Assembly: GCA_903833025.1 (NCBI GenBank)
Contig: CAILDT010000402.1
Location: 1 to 8,860, forward strand
Direction of reading: 5' to 3'
From: an uncultured Bacteroidota bacterium
Lineage (GTDB): Bacteria > Bacteroidota > Bacteroidia > 2-12-FULL-35-15
Length of the DNA: 8,860 nucleotides
The notes under the pieces are model-generated. The model worked only from the letters and a program-made list of their open reading frames with translations, was not told the origin of the DNA and did not search any database. The position numbers and the translations under genes are program-made. Below, piece after piece: positions 1 to 6,014 of this stretch. Positions within the stretch are counted from its first letter, which is position 1. Every line of letters starts with the position of its first letter.

Positions 1-222
1 CTGATTAAAGAGAGTAATTTGATGAGTCCAAAAGATAGTGAGCTGATTAAAGAGAGTAATTTGATGAGTCCAAAAGATAGTGAGCTGATTAAAGAGAGTA
101 ATTTGATGAGGTCAAAAGGTTTTGGGTTGATAAAAGAGAGTAATTTGATGAGTCCAAAAGGTTTTGGGTTGATTAAAGAGAGTAATTTGATGAGGCCAAA
201 AGGTTTTGAGTTGATAAAAGAG
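1..222. repeat. 42-bp direct tandem repeat array, truncated by the left window edge
   Basis: Units begin at 1, 43, 85, 127 and 169; a sixth begins at 211 and loses similarity after about 12 bases. Units 1 and 2 are identical. Each unit has a well conserved 5' part of about 26 bases (consensus begins YTGATWAAAGAGAGTAATTT) and a more variable 3' part ending in GATAGTGAG (units 1-2), GGTTTTGGG (units 3-4) or GGTTTTGAG (unit 5). The copies sit head to tail with no spacers, and the unit length is a multiple of three. The array probably continues to the left, since the window opens with an intact unit identical to the next. It is either a coding repeat or an intergenic minisatellite. Confidence 0.95.
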
Positions 223-237
223 CTATTTTTGAAGTGA
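1..237 (+). CDS. Possible 3' end of a repeat-containing hypothetical protein (partial at 5' end)
   Basis: The frame starting at base 1 is open from the window edge to a TGA at 235-237. It reads a 14-residue repeat, approximately LIKESNLMSPKDSE, with variants in which KDSE becomes KGFG or KGFE. The repeat is polar, rich in Lys, Ser and Glu, and has no recognisable domain. The last copy changes to LIKELFLK before the stop. The gene would be convergent with the DUF2779 gene, with only 5 bp between the two stop codons. Against coding: because the unit is a multiple of three, any stop-free frame stays open automatically, and two minus-strand frames are also open inside the unit. An ATG lies in each full unit, so no start can be chosen. 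Whether this is the tail of a real protein or a non-coding minisatellite cannot be settled from the window. Confidence 0.3.
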   Translation: MIKESNLMSPKDSELIKESNLMSPKDSELIKESNLMRSKGFGLIKESNLMSPKGFGLIKESNLMRPKGFELIKELFLK

Positions 238-242
238 GAAGG

Positions 243-1733
243 TTAACTACCAACAACCATTTCCAGCTTCTCAAATATCTTTACCATAGATAAGGTATCT
301 AATTTGCAATATTCCAAAAGCTGGTCGCGCACTTCCAATATCTTAAACATATCCATTTCTGTTTGTAGGTGTTCGAAAGCTGTCATCGCAATGCTTCCGC
401 TCGAAATTGTTAAATCAGAATACGATAAATCAGGAACCAAGGCGTGCAACAGGTTTTTGATGGAGAACGAATTTTTCATTGCCGGATGGTAGTAGTTTTT
501 CTCCTGAAAAGGTACCATTAAATCCACGATGCGTTTTAAACGAAAATCGATTTCAGCGGCATATTCGGGGAAATCATTTTTTAATCCGTTCAATATATTC
601 CTTTCCATCAGCGCATCATAAACTAAAATTGTGCCTTCGGTTTCTGTATGTTTCAACAGATTTTGAATAAACGATTTCCTTGGGTCGCTGCCTTGCTCTC
701 CCAAAAAAGAAAAATGTTGTAACTCTGCATCCTTACTTTGTTTATAATGCAACGAGTACTGAAAAGGTATATGCTGATAAGGTTTTGTATTATTATAAAT
801 AGGCACAGCGGGCATAAACGTTTCGAAATCCATAAAGAATAAAGGATAATTTACCTTATTCAAAAACTTACTTATTGCATCTTTATCCACCTTCTCTTCA
901 TCCGTTTTTACAGCATTTATATGGATATTTACATTACCATTAAAATTATTCTTCACCGGAATTTCATCTATCGTTTTAAAACCTGCATTATACAGCGCAA
1001 ATTGTTCCGCTTTAGGAATCCCAGTAATTTCAAACACCGAATTTTTAGGAACGCCTTTCCAGCAATACCCCATAAAATCGCAGTGGTACGGACTAAAACA
1101 TTGTTCGCCAATTGGTACTTTCGGCTGTTCTATATTTTCAATAACCAACTTCGATTGAAATATCTTTTCCTCTACCATCTCCTGCTGTTGAATCGCTTCG
1201 CGCATTACAGATTTTATGGCGAACAATTTATTAAAATCCAACTCACCATTTCTTACATATTTATTATTGATAATGATTAAAGAAATATCTGCCAACGGCA
1301 AGCCACTGTTTGTAATCACCCAATATTGCAGCGACGCATCTAATAAATAAGTATGCGAAATTTTAGTAGAACTTTTAACTTCATACGCATACCATTGATT
1401 ATCTTTTTTGACCAAAATATCCAAAATAGCAAGCACCTTGTTATGCTGAAATGCAGCTTCGTAAATCACCTCCACCCCACTCGCTATCAACTCTTTTGTT
1501 TTTTCAACAGCAGCGATATTATCCGAACGTCTTTTAGGAGTTGCATCTTTACCACCCGGAAAAAGCTTTTGGGCAAGCACTCCCACATTGGTTCCTCTGC
1601 TAAAAATAGCCAGTTGTTCTGCCGATGGTCTATCGCGAAGCTGAATTGAGTTCTTATACAAGTACAACGATTTAGCGCATTGCAGCCCTCTTAAAAATGT
1701 CGATTTACTTAATATATGTTTTTCCGCTTCCAT
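243..1733 (-). CDS. DUF2779 domain protein: Cas4/RecB-like nuclease fused to a DEDD exonuclease-like domain
   Basis: Complete 496-residue cytoplasmic protein with no signal peptide or membrane segment. Residues ~1-225 look like a Cas4/RecB-type PD-(D/E)XK nuclease: E92, D105 in ILDIL, E118-V-K120, and Q136-Y137. Cys19 plus Cys212, Cys218 and Cys224 (CX5CX5C) fit the 4Fe-4S cluster layout of Cas4 and AddB. Residues ~233-259 resemble a helix-hairpin-helix. Residues ~297-490 look like an RNase H-fold DEDD exonuclease: D302-F-E304-T for motif I, D373/E377 in VYDALMERNIL as candidate motif II, and Y475-X3-D479 for a DEDDy-type motif III. The length fits DUF2779 proteins as I know them. The true substrate is unknown; nucleic-acid processing is inferred from the motifs. 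The ATG at 1733 is chosen because the conserved-looking SKSTFLRGLQC begins just after it. It has no clear Shine-Dalgarno site; a weak TACTTTCG (-7-like, minus strand, 1753-1746) lies upstream. The gene is divergent from the secreted-protein genes and no partner gene is visible. Confidence 0.85.
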   Translation of the reverse strand: MEAEKHILSKSTFLRGLQCAKSLYLYKNSIQLRDRPSAEQLAIFSRGTNVGVLAQKLFPGGKDATPKRRSDNIAAVEKTKELIASGVEVIYEAAFQHNKVLAILDILVKKDNQWYAYEVKSSTKISHTYLLDASLQYWVITNSGLPLADISLIIINNKYVRNGELDFNKLFAIKSVMREAIQQQEMVEEKIFQSKLVIENIEQPKVPIGEQCFSPYHCDFMGYCWKGVPKNSVFEITGIPKAEQFALYNAGFKTIDEIPVKNNFNGNVNIHINAVKTDEEKVDKDAISKFLNKVNYPLFFMDFETFMPAVPIYNNTKPYQHIPFQYSLHYKQSKDAELQHFSFLGEQGSDPRKSFIQNLLKHTETEGTILVYDALMERNILNGLKNDFPEYAAEIDFRLKRIVDLMVPFQEKNYYHPAMKNSFSIKNLLHALVPDLSYSDLTISSGSIAMTAFEHLQTEMDMFKILEVRDQLLEYCKLDTLSMVKIFEKLEMVVGS

Positions 1734-1786
1734 TTTAATAGGTTGCGAAAGTAGAACTTTATTTGTCGGCAGTGAGATTTATTTTT

Positions 1787-1813
1787 TTTGTAAGCAACTT
1801 TTTTATACATTTA
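1787..1813 (+). promoter_or_regulatory. Probable promoter of the first secreted-protein gene, in the 115-bp divergent intergenic region
   Basis: TTTG at 1787-1790 and TACATTTA at 1806-1813 resemble the Bacteroidetes -33 (TTTG) and -7 (TAnnTTTG) elements, the latter matching at all but the last base. The 15-bp gap between TTG and the -7 box is shorter than the usual 19 or so, so the pairing is uncertain. The -33 element is the end of an 8-T run at 1782-1789. The leader would be roughly 30 nt, AT-rich (TATATATAA at 1822-1830), with no convincing Shine-Dalgarno site before the ATG at 1849. The rest of 1734-1848 shows only the weak minus-strand TACTTTCG noted for the DUF2779 gene. Confidence 0.35.
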
Positions 1814-1848
1814 CGCATTTTTATATATAAAGAGTAAAATCTCTACCA

Positions 1849-4800
1849 ATGAAAAACTTTACAAACCTGTTTTTACAAAATCATTTCTTCCAAGGTTTGA
1901 TTCTTTTGTTTAGTTTTACTTTTTATTCCACACAAACGTATGCACAAGCGCCCGGAATTACTTGCCTTACAGCAGTAGCAATAGGTGGCACCGGTAACGT
2001 ACCTGGTTGTACTGGAGCTGCTACAATGTCCGATTTTACCGTAGAAGGCACCACTCCATCTATTGCAGGTTGTATAGGCATAGGCACTTTCAGAAGAGAA
2101 GGTTGGTATTCGTTTACCATAGGAGCTCCCACCGCTATTACTGTTACAGGAACAGCCACCACCGCTTCCAGCAACTTATTAATACAGGTAATTTCAGGAA
2201 CTTGTGCGGCAGAAGTAGTAGTGCTGTGTATCAACAATACCAATGCAGCAGGTGCTCAAACCGAAACAGGTTCGCTTGGCGTATTAGCTGCAGGTACTTA
2301 TTTTGTAAGATGCGTAAATGTTGGTGCGGCAGCCAATATGGCAATGTCCAATTTATGCGTTAATGTAACTCCAATAAACGACGACTGCGCAAACCCAATA
2401 GGAATAACTCCTTTGGCAGCAAGCGCACCTTGCGGAGGCACTGCTGGTAATACTTTGGGCGCAACGCCACAGGCAGCAATACCCGCAACCTGCACAGGAG
2501 CAAACACAAATAACGATGATGTATGGTACACATTTACTGCAAGTTCAACTTCTCACGTGGTAACAGTTACCCCCACCGCTACTATGGACCCTGTGTTTCA
2601 GGTATATTCAACAAATCCCTGCGGAGGAGCTGGAACTTCTATTGCCTGTATTAACGCATTTGGAGCAAGCACTGCCGAAACAACTACTTTAACAGGATTA
2701 ACAATAGGTGCAACATATTGGGTACGTGTTTACGATGCAGGAACAGGTATTCCGTCTTCATCACTTTTTACTATTTGTATTCAAACACCACCCACTAATG
2801 ATGATTGCGGAGGGGCTATTGTTCTTACTGCCAATCCAAGTTGCATAACCACTGCTGGTGATGTTAATGTAGCGTCCAATTCTGGTATTGCCGGCTGCAC
2901 CGCTGGCTCTCCCGATGAAGATGTTTGGTATAGCTTTGTGGCTACGTGCACATCTCAAACAATAACTGTTACCGGTTCGGCTAGTTTCGACCCTTGTTAT
3001 CAAGTATTTTCAGGTGCTTGCCCTGGCGGATTAGTTTCCGTTTTATGTAACGCACCAGGCGGTAATACTGGTCTTTCGATTACAAGTTCGGTTTCCGGTT
3101 TAACCATCGGAAGCACCTATTATGTTAGGGTTTACGATTATGGAGTTGGGTACCCTGCCACTACTGGTTTTACTATATGTATTGTAAATGCGCCTCCGGC
3201 AAATGATGATTGTATAAATGCGATTGCATTAACTGCTCCTTCTGTTGTTTGTAATACTACTTCGGGTGATGTGTGCGGCGCTACTCAAAGTTTAGCTGGT
3301 TGCCTTGGTAATGCTAATGATGATATTTGGTATAAATTTACTGCCAGTCAAGCTTCTCATATTGTAACCGTAACAGGCAATGGCACGTTCGATGCCGTAG
3401 TGCAGGCATTCAATTCCTGCGGAGGCGCCTCCCTGGGTTGTGTAAATGCAACAGGGGCAGGCGGTTCCGAATCGCTTACCTTATCAGGGTTAACTATTGG
3501 GCAGGTGTATTACGTTAGAGTTTACGATTTTGGGGCAGGGTTTCCTTCCACCACCACTTTTACTATATGTGTTACTTCTCCTCCAGTTAATGATAATTGC
3601 TTGGGGACTTTAGTCCCAGTAAATGGTAGTGCTGCTTCGCCAAGCGGTTGTGTTACTTCTTTAGCAGGTACCGTTGCCGGTGCTTCTGCATCAGCTGTTG
3701 CCAATCTTTGCGGAGGCGTTGCCAGCGATGACGTATGGTATAACTTTAATGCTACTGCTACTTCGCACATCATCACTGTTACTCCTTGCGCATCATTTAA
3801 CCCTGTAATTCAGGTATTCAGTACAGCTTGCGGAGGCACCTCTATTGGCTGTGCAAATTTAACAAGTGCTGGTGTTGCCGAAACAATTACATTAACAGGT
3901 CTTTCCATTGGCAGTACCTATTGGGTACGGATATATGATTTTACTGGCTCGTCTGCTTGCGCCACTTTTACAATATGTGTTACCACGCCCCCTGCAAACA
4001 ACCCTTGTAGCGGAGCTATAACACTTACCCCTGGTTTTACCTGCGTAAATACTGCCGGAACTGTAAGTGGTGCAACACCGTCTCAAGCTGCTACCTGCGG
4101 TGGCACTGCTAATGATGATGTATGGTACACCTTTGTGGCAGGTGCTATTAACCAAACAATAACTGTTACTGGTTCGGCTGGTTTCGACCCTGTGATAGAG
4201 GTATTCTCCACTTCCTGCGGTGGTACTTCGCTTGGCTGTACCAATGCATCAGGCATTGGTGGAAACGAATCAGCTGTATTTACCACTTTAACTGCCGGAC
4301 AAACCTATTGGGTGCGTGTTTACGACTTTAACGGTTCTATTTTAAATTTCAATTTTAGCATTTGTATTACAGAGCCAAGTAATGATTTATGTGCTAATGC
4401 CTACACTGCTGTATGCGGTGGCGTTTACACAGGCTGTACTTCTGTAGCGTGTGGCATGACTGGCACTGGCGACCCAACAGGACTATGTGTAGCACAAACG
4501 GCACCTGCGCAAGGTGTTTGGTACGTGTTTGCTGGCACAGGGCAAAATGTAATACTTACCACCTGCGGAGGCACTACCAATTACGATACTCAATTATTTG
4601 TGTATTCGGGCACTTGCGGGGCGCTAACCTGTGTTACAGGAGATGATGACATGTGTAATCCTGCCTGTGTTGGTGGTGTTACTTGCGGGTATCCGCAGGC
4701 ATCGCACTTACAGTTTGGTACAGTGGTAGGTACTAATTATTATATTTTTGTGAGCGGGTGGTCGGGTGCTACAGGTAACTTTACGTTAACTGTAACTTGT

Positions 4801-5817
4801 GCCGCACCACCTGTTAACGACCAATGCAACGGAGCAATAAATTTAACCTGCGGAACTACCATTACTGGTTCCACACTTACAGCATCTGGGCTTAATGATA
4901 TAACAGGTTGTGGAGCCGCTAACGCTACTTCTCCTATTGCGTTATGGTATTACTACCTTGGCGATTCCACCAACCTATCACTTGCTACTTGCGGTGGTAC
5001 TACTAATTTTAATACACAAATTGCGGTTTGGAAAGCGACTAGCTGTGCTGGCCCATTTACTTGCGTTGCTGGGAATGATGATTTTGGTGGATGTAACGGC
5101 AGTGCGGCTGGCAACGCATCCACAGTTACATTTCTTACCACCAATTATGTGAGTTATTACATAGAGGTATTCGGTTTTTTTACAACTGTAGCAACGGGTT
5201 CGCAAGCTGGTAATTTTTCGTTGGGCATAAGCGGAGCGGGTGCAGGTGGTTGTAGTCCGCTGCCTATTGAGTTATTAAACTTTACAGGTAAATCAGCCGG
5301 TGATAAAAACTTATTACAATGGCAAACAGCAAGCGAACACAACAACGATTATTTTACGCTGGAACGCTCGGATGATGCGCAAACGTTTATGACTATAACC
5401 AGGATAAATGGTGCCGGAAACAGTTCTTCAATGATTGCTTACCAAACTTACGATTATCACCCGAACGCTGGAATTACCTATTACCGCCTTAAACAGGATG
5501 ATTATAATGGTGTTTATACCTACTCGGATATTATTTCGGTACAAAATAATAACGAGCAAGTAGGTTTGTATAACCTCCGCCCAAACCCTACTACGAGCGA
5601 TGTTAGCTTCGATTTTTATACTACTATAAAGGGAAAAGCTACCATTCAGATTGTGGATTATATGGGTAAAGTAGTTTCGGAAGTAACTGAAAATGCAGCT
5701 ATCGGAACATCAGTATTATCAGCAAAAATGAATACTTTACCAAAAGGAATTTATTTCCTTAAAGTTAGTTTCGACCAAAGTGATTACGTTTCCTTAAGCA
5801 AAGTGGTGAAAGATTAG
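1849..5817 (+). CDS. Secreted multidomain PPC-like repeat protein with T9SS type A sorting domain
   Basis: Complete 1322-residue protein. Residues 1-32 form a Sec signal peptide: Lys2, a hydrophobic core near 13-26, and probable cleavage at TYA32|QAPG. Residues ~37-1130 hold eight tandem beta-rich domains of about 130-145 residues, resembling bacterial PPC (pre-peptidase C-terminal) or jelly-roll domains. Most share an NDDC start, DDVWYxF, a CGG...GC pair, GLTIGxTYWVRVYD and FTICV..PP. Residues ~1137-1236 (LPIELLNFTGK, then LQWQTASEHNNDYF and ITYYRLKQDD) are a linker module often found before T9SS tails. Residues ~1240-1322 (RPNPTTSDVSFDF ... GIYFLKV ... KVVKD) are a type A sorting domain, which directs passage through the outer membrane and, usually, cleavage and anchoring to surface lipopolysaccharide. 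No catalytic domain is visible, so an adhesin or matrix role is inferred, not shown. A paralogue follows 197 bp downstream. Confidence 0.9.
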   Translation: MKNFTNLFLQNHFFQGLILLFSFTFYSTQTYAQAPGITCLTAVAIGGTGNVPGCTGAATMSDFTVEGTTPSIAGCIGIGTFRREGWYSFTIGAPTAITVTGTATTASSNLLIQVISGTCAAEVVVLCINNTNAAGAQTETGSLGVLAAGTYFVRCVNVGAAANMAMSNLCVNVTPINDDCANPIGITPLAASAPCGGTAGNTLGATPQAAIPATCTGANTNNDDVWYTFTASSTSHVVTVTPTATMDPVFQVYSTNPCGGAGTSIACINAFGASTAETTTLTGLTIGATYWVRVYDAGTGIPSSSLFTICIQTPPTNDDCGGAIVLTANPSCITTAGDVNVASNSGIAGCTAGSPDEDVWYSFVATCTSQTITVTGSASFDPCYQVFSGACPGGLVSVLCNAPGGNTGLSITSSVSGLTIGSTYYVRVYDYGVGYPATTGFTICIVNAPPANDDCINAIALTAPSVVCNTTSGDVCGATQSLAGCLGNANDDIWYKFTASQASHIVTVTGNGTFDAVVQAFNSCGGASLGCVNATGAGGSESLTLSGLTIGQVYYVRVYDFGAGFPSTTTFTICVTSPPVNDNCLGTLVPVNGSAASPSGCVTSLAGTVAGASASAVANLCGGVASDDVWYNFNATATSHIITVTPCASFNPVIQVFSTACGGTSIGCANLTSAGVAETITLTGLSIGSTYWVRIYDFTGSSACATFTICVTTPPANNPCSGAITLTPGFTCVNTAGTVSGATPSQAATCGGTANDDVWYTFVAGAINQTITVTGSAGFDPVIEVFSTSCGGTSLGCTNASGIGGNESAVFTTLTAGQTYWVRVYDFNGSILNFNFSICITEPSNDLCANAYTAVCGGVYTGCTSVACGMTGTGDPTGLCVAQTAPAQGVWYVFAGTGQNVILTTCGGTTNYDTQLFVYSGTCGALTCVTGDDDMCNPACVGGVTCGYPQASHLQFGTVVGTNYYIFVSGWSGATGNFTLTVTCAAPPVNDQCNGAINLTCGTTITGSTLTASGLNDITGCGAANATSPIALWYYYLGDSTNLSLATCGGTTNFNTQIAVWKATSCAGPFTCVAGNDDFGGCNGSAAGNASTVTFLTTNYVSYYIEVFGFFTTVATGSQAGNFSLGISGAGAGGCSPLPIELLNFTGKSAGDKNLLQWQTASEHNNDYFTLERSDDAQTFMTITRINGAGNSSSMIAYQTYDYHPNAGITYYRLKQDDYNGVYTYSDIISVQNNNEQVGLYNLRPNPTTSDVSFDFYTTIKGKATIQIVDYMGKVVSEVTENAAIGTSVLSAKMNTLPKGIYFLKVSFDQSDYVSLSKVVKD
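2377..5238 (+). repeat. Tandem PPC-like domain repeats 2-8 of the first secreted protein
   Basis: Domain starts, taken at the N of the NDDC-like motif, are: D2 2377 (residue 177), D3 2797 (317), D4 3202 (452), D5 3589 (581), D6 3997 (717), D7 4381 (845) and D8 4816 (990), ending near 5238 (1130). A related N-terminal domain D1 covers residues ~37-176 but lacks the NDDC start. D2-D6 share DDVWYxF (D3 has DEDVWY, D4 DDIWY) and (Y/W)VR(V/I)YD. D7 and D8 are a second subtype: they lack VRVYD, use YYIFVSG and YYIEVFG instead, and carry CVTGDDD and CVAGNDD. The repeats are clear at protein level but diverged at DNA level, so the array is old rather than a recent expansion. Confidence 0.88.
5566..5814 (+). 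other. T9SS type A C-terminal sorting domain (CTD) coding region
   Basis: Residues 1240-1322 of the first secreted protein. Visible hallmarks are the N-terminal YNLRPNPTTSDVSFDF block, the central ATIQIVDYMGKVV strand pair, the LPKGIYFLKVSF block, and the terminal SLSKVVKD ending in Lys-Asp. This is the pattern of TIGR04183-type por secretion domains. In proteins where it has been studied, the tail is recognised by the T9SS translocon and removed by the PorU sortase. It implies that the host genome encodes a T9SS, none of whose machinery is in this window. Confidence 0.9.
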
Positions 5818-5879
5818 TAGTTCGTTTTTATTCATTTGTCGAAAAAATAAACCTCACATTAAAAAATCGTTAAATATTT

Positions 5880-5910
5880 TTTGTTCAATTGCAACTTTTA
5901 ACTACTTTTG
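5880..5910 (+). promoter_or_regulatory. Bacteroidetes-type promoter of the second secreted-protein gene, in the 5818-6014 intergenic region
   Basis: TTTG at 5880-5883 and TACTTTTG at 5903-5910 match the -33 TTTG and -7 TAnnTTTG consensus of the Bacteroidetes housekeeping sigma factor, with 19 bp between the TTG and the -7 box. Transcription would start near 5916, giving an A/T-rich leader of about 100 nt before the ATG at 6015. The leader has no convincing Shine-Dalgarno site; an ATG at 5916 opens only a three-codon frame. Just upstream, AAAAAAT at 5861-5867 and ATTTTTT at 5876-5882 could pair, but an all-A/T stem is a poor terminator. The second gene therefore has its own promoter and need not depend on read-through from the first. 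Confidence 0.7.
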
Positions 5911-6014
5911 CGCATATGTATAGTTAAACAAAAGTTAATATCATTTTACTTAAAAACATAAAGCATAAATTATTTGAAAAAACGGTTACAAACAATAATC
6001 TAAAACAATATACA

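Noticed and set aside
1..222. CRISPR-like array (conserved ~26-base core alternating with ~16-base variable part)
   Set aside because: The 'spacers' are near-copies of each other, too short, and in frame with the core. The pattern is a degenerate 42-bp tandem repeat, with no cas genes nearby apart from a Cas4-like domain inside a DUF2779 protein.
921..1280. 119-residue plus-strand open frame opposite the DUF2779 gene
   Set aside because: It lies antisense inside a well-supported gene, has no recognisable domain, and is rich in residues expected from reading that gene backwards.
243..1733. CRISPR Cas4 assignment for the minus-strand gene
   Set aside because: The protein is more than twice the length of Cas4, carries an additional DEDD-like half, and has no CRISPR array or other cas genes next to it. 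A DUF2779 assignment fits better.
2298..5345. Several short minus-strand frames with shared YHTSSL-like sequence inside the first secreted-protein gene
   Set aside because: The shared sequence is the reverse complement of the recurring DDVWYTF motif of the plus-strand domains. They do not form an independent gene family.
5861..5882. Rho-independent terminator after the first secreted-protein gene
   Set aside because: The only inverted repeat is a 7-bp A/T-only stem that overlaps the -33 element of the next promoter. It has no G/C pairs, so it is not a credible terminator.
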